A DNA stretch of 64,000 nucleotides from Sulfitobacter sp. BSw21498 (lineage in GTDB: Bacteria > Pseudomonadota > Alphaproteobacteria > Rhodobacterales > Rhodobacteraceae), in assembly GCF_006064855.1 (NCBI RefSeq), contig NZ_CP040753.1:496001-560000 (forward strand), written 5' to 3'. A program made the translations under genes and the position numbers. The notes under the pieces were generated by a model. The model was not told where the DNA came from. It did not search any database and saw only the letters and a list, made by a program, of their open reading frames with translations. Below, piece after piece: positions 56,416 to 64,000 of the stretch (position 1 is the stretch's first letter; every line of letters starts with the position of its first letter).

Positions 56416-57774
56416 ATGTCTCCCATTGTTCTGTTTGTCCTGTTCGGTGTCGTTATCGCCGTCAGCCTTCTGGCTGCACCTCGGCGTGCCTCTGTCGAAG
56501 GGTTCTTTGGCGGAATGACGGCCCAAGGCGGGGTGCCGGGGCTTTGGACGCTGGTGCTGAGCCAGGTCACCACGTGGATTTTCGCCCGCAGCCTGATGAA
56601 CGCGGCGATCTTGGGCTACTACTACGGCATCGCGGGGACGCTGGCCTATGCCGCATATTACGGGTCCTTCCTAACCGGCGGTTTTATCGTGGGCCGTTTG
56701 CGCCAGAACGGGGCCATGTCCGTGCAGGATTGGCTAGGGGCACGCTTTGGCGGAGCAGGGAACGCTTGCTATAATCTGGTGATTGCCCTGCGGCTCCTGT
56801 CCGAGGTATTTGCGAACCTGCTGGTGGTGGGACTGATCTTTAACGCTGTGCTTGAGGGCAGCGGCACGCCGGCGATCCTGATCGTGGCGCTTGTGGGCTT
56901 GGGCTATTCCGCTTGGGGTGGGCTCAGTGCTGCGCTGCGCACCGATGTGGTGCAGATGGTGGTGTTCCTGGTGGTCTTCGGCGTCGCTTTTGTGGCGCTG
57001 GTCGTCTCTCCCGGTTTTGATCTGGGCGCGGTTGTCACGGCACCGGGGACGGCGGGGGCCTATAACGGTTGGGTGCTACTGGCGGTGGCGTTGTTGCAGG
57101 TGTTTTCCTACCCCGCACATGATCCGGTGATGATGGATCGCGGGTTCATCGCTGATCCACAGACGACGCGCCGTTCTTTCGTGCATGCGTTCTGGATCTC
57201 GACGCTGTGCATCATCGGCTTTGGTTTTTTTGGTATTCAGGCAAGCCTTGCCGGTGCCGCATACGAGGGCGAGCTGATCGGCACATGGGCCACGATGTTC
57301 CCCGCATGGGTTTTTGTCGCGCTCATGATCTCGCTGCTGGTATCGGCGCTGAGCACGCTGGATTCCGCGCTCTCTTCTGCCGCACGGCTGGTGGTCGAAG
57401 AGCTGAAGCTCGCGCCGCGCAGCCTGAATGGCGGGCGGGTTGTGATGCTGGGCTTTATGGTCGCAGGCACGGTGCTGACGCTGTGGGGCAATGCGACGCT
57501 GTTTGACGCGGTGGCCGTGTCCGGGACGGCGTCGATGTTTTTGACGCCGGTTCTGATTGTGGGGCTGGTGATGCAGCGCCAGATTGCACCTTGGGCCTAT
57601 TTCGCCGCCTTTGGGGCCGCGATGCTGGGGGCGTTTGCCTATTTCGCGCGTGCATGGCCCGCCTTTGCTGCCGTGCTGCCCGAGGGGCATAAATACGAAC
57701 AGCTTTTGGTGATTTGTGTGAGCGTACTGGTCGCAGGCTTTGCAGCGGTGCTTGCGGGCACGCGGCGGGGCTGA
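56416..57774 (+). CDS. sodium:solute symporter family transporter
   Basis: This 452-aa polytopic protein of the SSS family (LeuT fold) has about 12-13 membrane helices. Typical stretches are SVEGFFGGMTAQGG near the start, GYYYGIAG, ALVGLGYSAWGGLSAALRTDVVQMVVFL (the well conserved SSS turn after helix 4), and ALSTLDSALSSAARLVVEEL with the sodium-site Ser/Thr. The substrate is not predictable. It starts 47 nt after a terminator, so it has its own promoter, and is 43 nt from the ABC ATPase. Confidence 0.88.
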   Translation: MSPIVLFVLFGVVIAVSLLAAPRRASVEGFFGGMTAQGGVPGLWTLVLSQVTTWIFARSLMNAAILGYYYGIAGTLAYAAYYGSFLTGGFIVGRLRQNGAMSVQDWLGARFGGAGNACYNLVIALRLLSEVFANLLVVGLIFNAVLEGSGTPAILIVALVGLGYSAWGGLSAALRTDVVQMVVFLVVFGVAFVALVVSPGFDLGAVVTAPGTAGAYNGWVLLAVALLQVFSYPAHDPVMMDRGFIADPQTTRRSFVHAFWISTLCIIGFGFFGIQASLAGAAYEGELIGTWATMFPAWVFVALMISLLVSALSTLDSALSSAARLVVEELKLAPRSLNGGRVVMLGFMVAGTVLTLWGNATLFDAVAVSGTASMFLTPVLIVGLVMQRQIAPWAYFAAFGAAMLGAFAYFARAWPAFAAVLPEGHKYEQLLVICVSVLVAGFAAVLAGTRRG

Positions 57775-57817
57775 TACCGGTCGATCCCGAGTGAAATGAT
57801 CGGATTAGACCGCGCCC

Positions 57818-58921
57818 ATGACAGACTTCACCGAGAAGCATCCCCGGCTTGAAATCAAGAACCTTCAGCGCGCCTATGGCGGGCGGGCTGTCGTGGATGA
57901 CGTCAGCCTGAAGATAATGCCGGGGCAGGTGACCTGCCTGCTGGGTCCGTCGGGCTGCGGCAAGTCGACCACGCTGCGGATGATCGCGGGTGTCGAGATG
58001 CAGGACAGCGGCACGATCCATGTGGACGGCAAGCTGATTTGCGACACGGTGTTCCGCGTGCCGCCCGAGCGACGCGAGATCGGGTTGATGTTTCAGGACT
58101 TTGCCCTGTTTCCGCACCTGAGCGTAGCCGATAACGTAGGCTTTGGCCTGAAAACGGGCAACAAGGCTGAACGCCGCGCCCGCATCGAAGAGCTGTTGGA
58201 ACGTGTCGACCTTTTGCGGTTCATCGACGGCTACCCACATCAGCTGTCTGGCGGTGAACAGCAGCGCGTGGCGCTGGCGCGGGCTTTGGCTCCGCGGCCC
58301 AAGATCATGCTGATGGACGAGCCTTTCTCGGGTCTTGATAACCGTCTGCGGGATGACATCCGCGACGAGACGTTGGGTATTTTGAAAGAAGAAGGCACCG
58401 CCGTATTGCTGGTGACCCATGAACCCGAAGAAGCCATGCGCATGGCCGACGAAATCGCGTTGATGCGCGACGGTAGAATCGTGCAGCAGGGGGCCCCCTA
58501 TAACGTCTATACGCGCCCTGTCGATCGTGCCTCGGTCGCGTTTTTCTCGGACGCCAATGTGCTGCGGGCCGAGGTTACGGGGGCGCTGGCATATACGGTC
58601 TTTGGCCGGTTCCTAGCCCCCGGCGTACCAGATGGAACGCAGGTGGATATCGTGTTTCGGCCCCAGCATTTACGGATCGACTTTGACCGCGGGGGCAAAG
58701 GGCCTTTGCCGACGTCTACGGATGGGACAGCGGCCCGCGCTGTGGTCGCCCGTGCGCGGTTCATGGGCAATGAAAGTCTGGTGGAATTCGTGATGGACCA
58801 TGACGGCAGCACCCTGCGTGCCACCGTGCCTAATGTCTTCCTGCCGCAACCGGGGGCCGTGATGTGGCTGACCGTGCGCCGTGACCGCTGTTTTGTCTTC
58901 CCAGTGCATCCTGCGAGGTAA
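57818..58921 (+). CDS. ABC transporter ATPase, FbpC/PotA-like, without permease genes
   Basis: This 367-aa ATPase has Walker A LGPSGCGKST (43-51), Q-loop MFQDFALFPHLSV, signature LSGGEQQR, Walker B LMDEPFSGLD and a His switch in LVTHEPEEAM. A C-terminal TOBE-type regulatory domain begins near residue 250. Its closest type is the ferric-iron/spermidine importer group (FbpC, PotA). No binding protein or permease gene stands next to it, so it may serve a transporter encoded elsewhere. Confidence 0.9.
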   Translation: MTDFTEKHPRLEIKNLQRAYGGRAVVDDVSLKIMPGQVTCLLGPSGCGKSTTLRMIAGVEMQDSGTIHVDGKLICDTVFRVPPERREIGLMFQDFALFPHLSVADNVGFGLKTGNKAERRARIEELLERVDLLRFIDGYPHQLSGGEQQRVALARALAPRPKIMLMDEPFSGLDNRLRDDIRDETLGILKEEGTAVLLVTHEPEEAMRMADEIALMRDGRIVQQGAPYNVYTRPVDRASVAFFSDANVLRAEVTGALAYTVFGRFLAPGVPDGTQVDIVFRPQHLRIDFDRGGKGPLPTSTDGTAARAVVARARFMGNESLVEFVMDHDGSTLRATVPNVFLPQPGAVMWLTVRRDRCFVFPVHPAR

Positions 58922-58972
58922 AACGCGGACGCCTGTCTGTGGTGTGCACGCGGGATGCCTTCGGCGAGGATT

Positions 58973-59626
58973 CTAATCCATTTGGAAGGCTGGCGGCGCG
59001 GTGAACAGTTCGGGTAGCGGGTGCGTGTCTTCGATCAGGTCAAGGCGAAGGGTTTCAGTTTTCTCGTTAGCTTCATTCCAGCCTGACAGGAGCCAGCTGC
59101 GGGCCGCGTGGGTCAGGGCAAGGGGATGCAAAACCAACGTCCTGAGCGATCCGTCGTCGGCATTATAGACGATCCTGAGTTTCTGGCGTGCGCGGATGGC
59201 GGCGCGAAGTACCGGCAGATGCGCCATCCCGCGTGCGGCATTGGCGAACGGGTGTTCGACCCGTTGCCAGTCCAGCGTGTCTGGATGCGCCGTTTCAGGC
59301 AGCGCCGCGTCGATCTTTTGGGCGAGGGATGTCGCGGCTGCCTTCAAGTCGGGATCGGTGGTTTCAAGCACAACCGCGAGGGCAAGCTGCAGGGCCTCTA
59401 TCTCTTCTTGCGACAGGGACAGCGGCGGCAGCACGGTGGTGGGCGTCAAACGGTAGCCTGCACCACGGGTGCCCGTGATCGCCACACCCGACGCCTGTAA
59501 TCTCGCGATGTCTCGGTAAAGCGTGCGCAAGGACACGCCTGCCGCCCGCGCCAGATCTTCGGCACGGTGCAACTGGTGGTCACCCAAAGTGGTGAGCAGG
59601 GAAAACAATCGATCACTGCGGCGCAT
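58973..59626 (-). CDS. YafY-type HTH/WYL transcriptional regulator
   Basis: This 217-aa protein has an N-terminal HTH_11 winged helix (MRRSDRLFSLLTTL ... SLRTLYRDIARLQASGV, residues 1-50), a helical linker and a C-terminal WYL-like ligand-binding domain (IRARQKLRIVYNADDGSLRTLVLHPLALTHAARSWLLSGWNEA). WYL proteins sense ligands or nucleic acids and regulate neighbouring genes. The ATG at 59626 is preferred to codons further up. Its target is not evident; it converges on the ABC ATPase and is divergent from tatA. Confidence 0.85.
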   Translation of the reverse strand: MRRSDRLFSLLTTLGDHQLHRAEDLARAAGVSLRTLYRDIARLQASGVAITGTRGAGYRLTPTTVLPPLSLSQEEIEALQLALAVVLETTDPDLKAAATSLAQKIDAALPETAHPDTLDWQRVEHPFANAARGMAHLPVLRAAIRARQKLRIVYNADDGSLRTLVLHPLALTHAARSWLLSGWNEANEKTETLRLDLIEDTHPLPELFTAPPAFQMD

Positions 59627-59850
59627 GGTAAAGGATGTGCCACGTGTCGGACGGCGGCGCAAGGCAACTGTCAAAAAACTGTCAGGAGCGTATGGGGGCG
59701 CAGTCCGGTCACACAAATTTTGCGACACGAGGTAGCGCGGCCGTTGGTTTGGCTCTTCAAGCTGCCCCGACGCGGGCCTAAAAAGGATCAGAGTTTTCTG
59801 GCGCGGGGGCAGTCCCCCTGTGCATACATTCGGAATATGGAGTTGAGACT

Positions 59851-60087
59851 ATGTTGAACAATATCGGCCTTCCGGGTCTTTTGCTGATTGCAGTTGTGGT
59901 GTTGGTCCTGTTCGGGCGCGGCAAGATTTCCAGCCTGATGGGCGAAGTGGGCAAAGGCATCACCAGCTTTAAAAAAGGCATCAGCGAAGGCGAAGACGAC
60001 GTCAAAAATGGCGACAAGGATACCGCAGAGCTGGGCGATGACACAATTGTTGTCACCGAAACGAAGACCGACAAGGACCGGGTGTAA
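59851..60087 (+). CDS. tatA: Sec-independent translocase subunit TatA
   Basis: TatA forms the pore-like oligomer of the twin-arginine pathway, which exports folded proteins. The 78-aa protein has one N-terminal membrane helix ([20 protein letters not shown]), the [17 protein letters not shown] hinge and amphipathic helix, and an acidic tail. GGAG lies 8 nt before the ATG. It starts the tatABC operon. Confidence 0.95.
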   Translation: MLNNIGLPGLLLIAVVVLVLFGRGKISSLMGEVGKGITSFKKGISEGEDDVKNGDKDTAELGDDTIVVTETKTDKDRV

Positions 60088-60093
60088 GCTCTC

Positions 60094-60774
60094 ATGTTTG
60101 ATATGGGGTGGTCAGAGCTGTTGGTCGTCGGCGTTGTTGCGCTGATCGTGGTGGGTCCAAAAGACCTGCCGGTGCTGTTTCGTAAGGTCGGCCAGTTTGT
60201 CGGCAAGGCCAAGGGTATGGCGCGTGAATTCAGCAGCGCAATGAATGATGCGGCCGACGACACCGGCATGCGCGAGATGTCGGCGGGCTTGAGTAAGTCG
60301 TTGAAGACAGCCACAAACCCGCTGGGATCGGCGATGGACGAGGTGAAATCGGCGACCAAATCGCTTACGAAGTTTGACCCCGAGAGCAATACCGGCAAGC
60401 TGGCCGCCGAGCGCGCCGAGGATGTGAAGAAGATCCAGGCCGCGACCGCGCGCGCCGGGGCAGAGCGCAAGCAGCGTGAAGCCTCGGACGCATTGGCGCA
60501 GGCGGAAGCCGCCGAGGCAAATCTGGCCACGCCGTCCGCAGCACCCCAGATCGAAAAGACGGCAACAGAGGCTGCGAAGGCCCCTGCGAAAAAAACGCTG
60601 GCCAAGAAGACTCCGGCAGCCAAAGCCCCGCTTGCAAAAACGACGCTTGCAAAAACGACGCCTGCAAAGACGGCGCCTGCAAAAAAGCCAGCCGCAAAGA
60701 AACCTGCTGCAGCGAAACCTGCCGCCAAGAAAACCGCGCCCAAAAAGCCAGCGGCCAAAAAGAGTGACACATGA
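60094..60774 (+). CDS. tatB: Sec-independent translocase subunit TatB with long Lys/Ala/Pro tail
   Basis: TatB binds signal peptides together with TatC. The 226-aa protein has the usual start [26 protein letters not shown], with the conserved Glu in the helix and Gly-Pro after it, then an amphipathic helix up to about residue 100. The C-terminal 70 residues are low-complexity, made of [26 protein letters not shown] repeats, with 15-nt DNA repeats at 60631-60690. Such tails vary in Rhodobacterales and are dispensable in model TatB. Confidence 0.93.
   Translation: MFDMGWSELLVVGVVALIVVGPKDLPVLFRKVGQFVGKAKGMAREFSSAMNDAADDTGMREMSAGLSKSLKTATNPLGSAMDEVKSATKSLTKFDPESNTGKLAAERAEDVKKIQAATARAGAERKQREASDALAQAEAAEANLATPSAAPQIEKTATEAAKAPAKKTLAKKTPAAKAPLAKTTLAKTTPAKTAPAKKPAAKKPAAAKPAAKKTAPKKPAAKKSDT
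60631..60690 (+). repeat. 15-nt tandem repeat within tatB tail
   Basis: Four 15-nt units start at 60631, 60646, 60661 and 60676 (type CTTGCAAAAACGACG); the first two are identical. They code for [10 protein letters not shown]-like pentapeptides. This looks like recent slippage expansion inside coding sequence. Confidence 0.75.
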
Positions 60775-61655
60775 GTGCTTCGGACGATATTGACGACAGT
60801 GCCGCCCCGCTGATCGAGCATCTGGCAGAGCTGCGCACGCGGCTGATCCATTCGGTGATCGCCTTTATCATCGGGATGGTGATCTGTTTTACCGTGTGGA
60901 ATCCGATCTTTAACTTTCTGACGCACCCTTTGTGTTCAGCGATGGCCGAGCGCGGTCAGGATGATTGCGGGTTGATCCTGATCAAGCTGCAAGAGGGCTT
61001 TTTCGTCGCTATCTCTATCTCTTTGCTGGGCGGGCTGGTCTTGGGCTTTCCTTATATCAGCTATCAGCTGTGGCGGTTTGTGGCCCCGGGTCTTTACAAG
61101 AACGAAAAGGGCGCCTTCCTGCCGTTCCTGATCTCGAGCCCGCTGATGTTCTTTTTGGGCGCGTCCTTTGCGTTTTACGTCGTAACGCCGCTGGCGTTCG
61201 ATTTCTTCCTTGGTTTCCAGCAGGCCGGTACGCTTGTGGGGGAGGGCACGGATAACGCAGGCGGGATCGCGGCGATCGCCTTTCAGGGCTCTGCGCAGGA
61301 ATATCTGAGCCTGACGATCAAGTTTATTGTGGCCTTTGGCCTGTGTTTCCAGCTGCCGGTTCTGCTGACGCTGATGGGCAAGGCCGGTCTGGTCAGCGCC
61401 GAAGGGCTTGGCAACGTGCGCAAATATGCGGTTGTCGGTATTCTGGTGCTGGCTGCACTTGTCACACCGCCCGATGTTATCACCCAAGGGATCCTGTTTG
61501 TTGTGGTCTATGGGCTTTACGAAATCTCTATCTTTCTTGTACGGCGTGTCGAACGCAAACGAGAAGAACAACTGCGTGCGGACGGGTATTATGACGACGA
61601 ATATGATGACCCGATCCTTGCAGAGTTCGAAGAGGATGAGGACGACCTGAAGTGA
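60771..61655 (+). CDS. tatC: Sec-independent translocase subunit TatC
   Basis: TatC is the six-helix core that recognises twin-arginine signal peptides. The 294-aa protein has [16 protein letters not shown] at the start, with the conserved Leu-Arg-x-Arg, the [21 protein letters not shown] loop with the key Pro and Tyr, and [15 protein letters not shown] (here [11 protein letters not shown]). It ends with a long acidic tail. It overlaps tatB by 4 nt and the DUF815 gene by 4 nt. Confidence 0.96.
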   Translation: MSASDDIDDSAAPLIEHLAELRTRLIHSVIAFIIGMVICFTVWNPIFNFLTHPLCSAMAERGQDDCGLILIKLQEGFFVAISISLLGGLVLGFPYISYQLWRFVAPGLYKNEKGAFLPFLISSPLMFFLGASFAFYVVTPLAFDFFLGFQQAGTLVGEGTDNAGGIAAIAFQGSAQEYLSLTIKFIVAFGLCFQLPVLLTLMGKAGLVSAEGLGNVRKYAVVGILVLAALVTPPDVITQGILFVVVYGLYEISIFLVRRVERKREEQLRADGYYDDEYDDPILAEFEEDEDDLK

Positions 61656-62491
61656 ACCGTGACCCTATGGACCGTATCGCAGCGGCGTTGGAGAGAATGT
61701 CTCCTGCGCCGCTGAAAGCCCCCGATTTTGATGTGGCGGGGGCCTTTGTCTGGCAGACAGGGCCTGACCATCTGGCGCCGGTTGAGACGGTTAGCAAAGT
61801 TGATCTGCCCCTGCTGGTCGGTGTAGACCGTGCGCGGGATACGTTGCTGGCCAACACCACGCAGTTCGCCGCTGGACTGCCTGCAAACAACGCGCTGCTT
61901 TGGGGCGCGCGGGGGATGGGCAAGTCGAGCCTGGTCAAGGCCGTGCACGCCCATGTCCGCGAAAGCCATGACCGGTTGCGCATCGTTGAGTTGCAGCGCG
62001 AAGACCTGCCGTCGGTGGGCCGGTTGCTGAACCTGCTGCGTGGCGCGCGGCAGCGTTTTATCCTGTATTGTGATGACCTCAGCTTTGGTCATGACGATGC
62101 GCATTACAAATCGCTCAAGGCGGTGCTGGATGGCGGGATCGAGGGGCGGCCCGAGAATGTCGTGCTTTATGCCACGTCGAACCGCCGCCACCTGATGCCC
62201 CGCGATATGATCGAAAACGAACGCGGTTCGGCCATCAACCCTGCCGAAGCGGTTGAGGAAAAAGTGTCATTGTCGGATCGCTTCGGGCTGTGGTTGGGTT
62301 TTCACCCCTGCGATCAAAAGCAATATCTGGATATGATCCGCGGCTACTGCGATGCCTATGGCGTAGAGATTGACGCCAAGACCCTACATAGCGAAGCGAT
62401 TGAGTGGCAGGCCACGCGCGGTGCGCGGTCGGGTCGTGTGGCGTGGCAGTATTTTGTTGATTTGGCTGGGCGGCGCGGCGTCACTTTGTGA
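61652..62491 (+). CDS. DUF815 P-loop AAA+ ATPase
   Basis: This 279-aa protein belongs to the DUF815 family, AAA+-like ATPases of unknown role. Walker A is [14 protein letters not shown], Walker B is [10 protein letters not shown], and the sensor Asn is in [11 protein letters not shown]. The C-terminal lid has [18 protein letters not shown]. The GTG start at 61652 overlaps the tatC stop by 4 nt; an in-frame ATG lies 15 nt on. Coupling with tatC is frequent in Rhodobacterales by my recollection, yet no biochemical link is known to me. Confidence 0.85.
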   Translation: MNRDPMDRIAAALERMSPAPLKAPDFDVAGAFVWQTGPDHLAPVETVSKVDLPLLVGVDRARDTLLANTTQFAAGLPANNALLWGARGMGKSSLVKAVHAHVRESHDRLRIVELQREDLPSVGRLLNLLRGARQRFILYCDDLSFGHDDAHYKSLKAVLDGGIEGRPENVVLYATSNRRHLMPRDMIENERGSAINPAEAVEEKVSLSDRFGLWLGFHPCDQKQYLDMIRGYCDAYGVEIDAKTLHSEAIEWQATRGARSGRVAWQYFVDLAGRRGVTL

Positions 62492-62510
62492 CCACGCCAA
62501 TATAGGTCAG

Positions 62511-62537
62511 CTGCGGCCCCCTTTTGGAGGACCGCAG
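62511..62537. terminator. possible terminator between converging genes
   Basis: CTGCGG/CCGCAG (6 bp) encloses CCCC/GG-type inner pairs in the 73-nt gap between DUF815 and the NlpD-like gene. No T-run follows on either strand, so the call is weak. Confidence 0.35.
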
Positions 62538-62564
62538 GACCAAACATAACACAGAAAATTCAGC

Positions 62565-63836
62565 TTAGTTCAGATAGGGTGTCGGGTCGACGCTATCAAA
62601 GCCGTTGCGGACCTCGAAATGGACGAATGAATCGTCGCCCGGCCGCAATTTGGCGATGTTCGCCCCTTTTGCCACACTATCACCCTTAGCGACCGACACA
62701 TTGGCGACGTTCGCATAGACGGTCAGCAGGTTGTCAGGATGGCGGATCACGACGATCGGCACGCCTTCGGCGCTTTTGGTGATCGCTGCGACGGTACCGC
62801 TATCGGCGGCCTTCACGGCAGCACCCGGCGTGCCCTTGATGTTGATGCCTTCGTTCTTGCCCTTGGAATAGGCGCGGATGATGCTGCCCTGAACGGGCGG
62901 CGACATGCGCCCCGACGATGCGGGCTGTGTGGTCTTGCCCACGTCAGCGACGGGTTTGGCCGCCGCGGGTTCGGGTTTTGGTGCAGCGGGCTTTTCATCC
63001 ACGGGGGGCAGGGGCTTTGCTGCACTTGGCGGGGTTGGTGTGGGCGATCCGGTGCCCGGCAGGCTGGTGGGTGTCGGGGCGGTGGGTGCCGGCGCAGTGG
63101 CTGTTGCCGCGGCGGGCACGGCGGCGCTGCGGTTTGGCGCGGCCTGTTGCGCGACAGGGATCAGCAGGAATTGACCTTCGCGGACAGAGAAATCAGCACC
63201 AAGCCCGTTCCATTCGGCCAGTGTTTCAACCGGCACGGCATAGAGGCGTGCGATGGTATAGGCGGTCTCGCCGCGTTCGACCTTGTGGCGGATGGGTTCG
63301 ATCCCGGTCTGTTTCGCTGGGTTTTCGCGGGTCATGGTCTGGGCCGACGGTAGTGCGGTGGTTTGGACGCCGGGGGTGGCGGGCGCGCGGTTGATCGCGC
63401 CGCCGGCCATGGATTGAATATCGACCGCAGCGGTGGTGATCGGACCGGTACCAGATGCCCCCGTTGCAGGTGACGGTTCGGATACACGCGTCGGCAAGGC
63501 GATGATCTCTCCCTTGCGGAGGGGGACTGTGGCGTCGATGCCGTTATAGCGCGACAGGCTGCCCACATCGGACCCTACGCGGGTCGCGACATCAGCCAGC
63601 GTGTCACCACGCCGCGCCACGGCGACCTGATAATTAGGGTAAGAGATCACCCCGCGGTTGTCCGGTGCGGGGCGTTCGTCCAGCGGTCCGGTGGCTGCAT
63701 GGGCGGTGGTGAAACCGTCACCAAAGCCGCCGCGCAAATCCATATCCAGGGGGCGGTCACAGGCAGCGAGCAAAAGCGCAGAGCTGCCCGCCAGTACCGT
63801 CAGCTTGAGGGTACGGGTCACGTTTGGTTGGGTCAT
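62565..63836 (-). CDS. nlpD: NlpD-like lipoprotein: two LysM domains and degenerate M23 (LytM) domain
   Basis: This 423-aa outer-membrane lipoprotein has the lipobox LLAAC after MTQPNVTRTLKLTVLAGSSA, then LysM 1 (VARRGDTLADVATRVGSDVG), LysM 2 (VERGETAYTIARLYAVPVE), a Pro/Ala-rich linker and a C-terminal M23/LytM domain. The metal ligands are largely gone: the usual H-x-x-x-D is NEGIN and the Y-A-H is YAN, with only the last HFEVR kept. That is the state of NlpD/EnvC-type amidase activators, which switch on cell-wall amidases at division. The frame is open upstream to 63950, but the ATG at 63836 follows GAGGA. It lies downstream of pcm, as in the common surE-pcm-nlpD order. Confidence 0.88.
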   Translation of the reverse strand: MTQPNVTRTLKLTVLAGSSALLLAACDRPLDMDLRGGFGDGFTTAHAATGPLDERPAPDNRGVISYPNYQVAVARRGDTLADVATRVGSDVGSLSRYNGIDATVPLRKGEIIALPTRVSEPSPATGASGTGPITTAAVDIQSMAGGAINRAPATPGVQTTALPSAQTMTRENPAKQTGIEPIRHKVERGETAYTIARLYAVPVETLAEWNGLGADFSVREGQFLLIPVAQQAAPNRSAAVPAAATATAPAPTAPTPTSLPGTGSPTPTPPSAAKPLPPVDEKPAAPKPEPAAAKPVADVGKTTQPASSGRMSPPVQGSIIRAYSKGKNEGINIKGTPGAAVKAADSGTVAAITKSAEGVPIVVIRHPDNLLTVYANVANVSVAKGDSVAKGANIAKLRPGDDSFVHFEVRNGFDSVDPTPYLN

Positions 63837-63912
63837 CTGCTCGTCCTCGTATTCGGTGCCGTATGCGCCTTGGGGTCCCCGTTCGGGCGGAGTTCCCCTT
63901 GCTATACTGCAA

Positions 63913-64000
63913 TTAGCCGTCTTTTCCCAGCCCTTCAAGCAAGGGAACAAAGCGCACTTTGCGCAGCTCGTCGTATTCCAGCCCGGTCTCTGTTTTGCGC
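63913..64000 (-). CDS. pcm: protein-L-isoaspartate O-methyltransferase, C-terminus only (3' partial in window)
   Basis: The minus-strand frame enters from the right edge and ends at 63913. Its last residues, RKTETGLEYDELRKV and RFVPLLEGLGKDG, match the end of Pcm, which repairs L-isoaspartyl residues by methylation. The rest is beyond the window. The nlpD-like gene starts 76 nt downstream, agreeing with the known surE-pcm-nlpD gene order. Confidence 0.7.
   Translation of the reverse strand, partial: RKTETGLEYDELRKVRFVPLLEGLGKDG

Noticed and set aside
60631..60690. CRISPR-like repeats
   Set aside because: The 15-nt units are in frame in tatB with no spacers; they code for Lys/Ala/Thr repeats.

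Overview
The window reads as a chromosomal segment of a Rhodobacterales (Roseobacter-group) alphaproteobacterium. The evidence is the moderately high GC, an LpsB-type LPS core glycosyltransferase next to waaA, a leucine/isovalerate cluster of the marine-alphaproteobacterial kind, and a complete 14-gene complex I (nuo) operon with many small extra reading frames between the subunits, as first described for Paracoccus nqo. No rRNA, tRNA, CRISPR array, prophage or insertion sequence was seen. The genus cannot be fixed from the sequence alone.

Layout. 1-6.6 kb (+): a peptide-uptake and processing group made of the end of a fused DppD-DppF ATPase, an ArgE-type M20 deacylase, a DadA-like FAD oxidoreductase and two tandem paralogous M20 amidohydrolases. 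6.6-10.0 kb (-): moaA-waaA-lpsB. 10.1-14.6 kb: a lipoprotein (+), then glmU-glmS-AlkD-like on the minus strand, which supplies UDP-GlcNAc for envelope synthesis. 14.7-17.2 kb: a phosphoglycolate-phosphatase-like HAD enzyme and a DegT/DnrJ aminotransferase (+), then a PPOX-family flavin protein (-). 17.3-26.9 kb (+): the leucine/isovalerate degradation operon (ivd, acyl-CoA synthetase, mccB, mccA, HMG-CoA lyase, methylglutaconyl-CoA hydratase), with an LprI-like, an ASCH and a GST gene wedged in by 1-4 nt overlaps or short gaps.

27.2-45.9 kb (+): nuoABCDEFGHIJKLMN. The standard subunit order is kept, but ten non-core frames sit between subunits: a 57-aa membrane protein, a helix-hairpin-helix (HhH) protein, a DUF5337-like membrane protein, a MAPEG-like protein, three small exported or lipoproteins, a carboxymuconolactone-decarboxylase-like protein and a 23-aa single-helix microprotein, plus a long HhH-bearing extension fused to NuoE. 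birA, coaX and an RNase J gene follow in the same direction. BirA would biotinylate the MccA encoded upstream, and RNase J ends at a strong terminator.

49.4-54 kb (-): an RhlE-type DEAD-box helicase, a glycosyltransferase and prfC. 53.9-58.9 kb: a SnoaL-like protein (+), a Hint-domain protein (-), a divergent SDR lacking the catalytic Tyr/Lys, a sodium:solute symporter and an FbpC-type ABC ATPase without permeases (+). 59-62.5 kb: a YafY-type HTH/WYL regulator (-) and tatA-tatB-tatC-DUF815 (+). The end holds a degenerate NlpD-like LysM/M23 lipoprotein and the C-terminus of pcm (-).

Nothing in the window is plainly a new defence or mobile system. The most unusual content is the set of accessory frames, hairpins and duplicated HhH domain inside the complex I operon, together with a dispersed intergenic repeat that has two identical 22-nt copies in opposite orientation near 25.2 and 30.1 kb.
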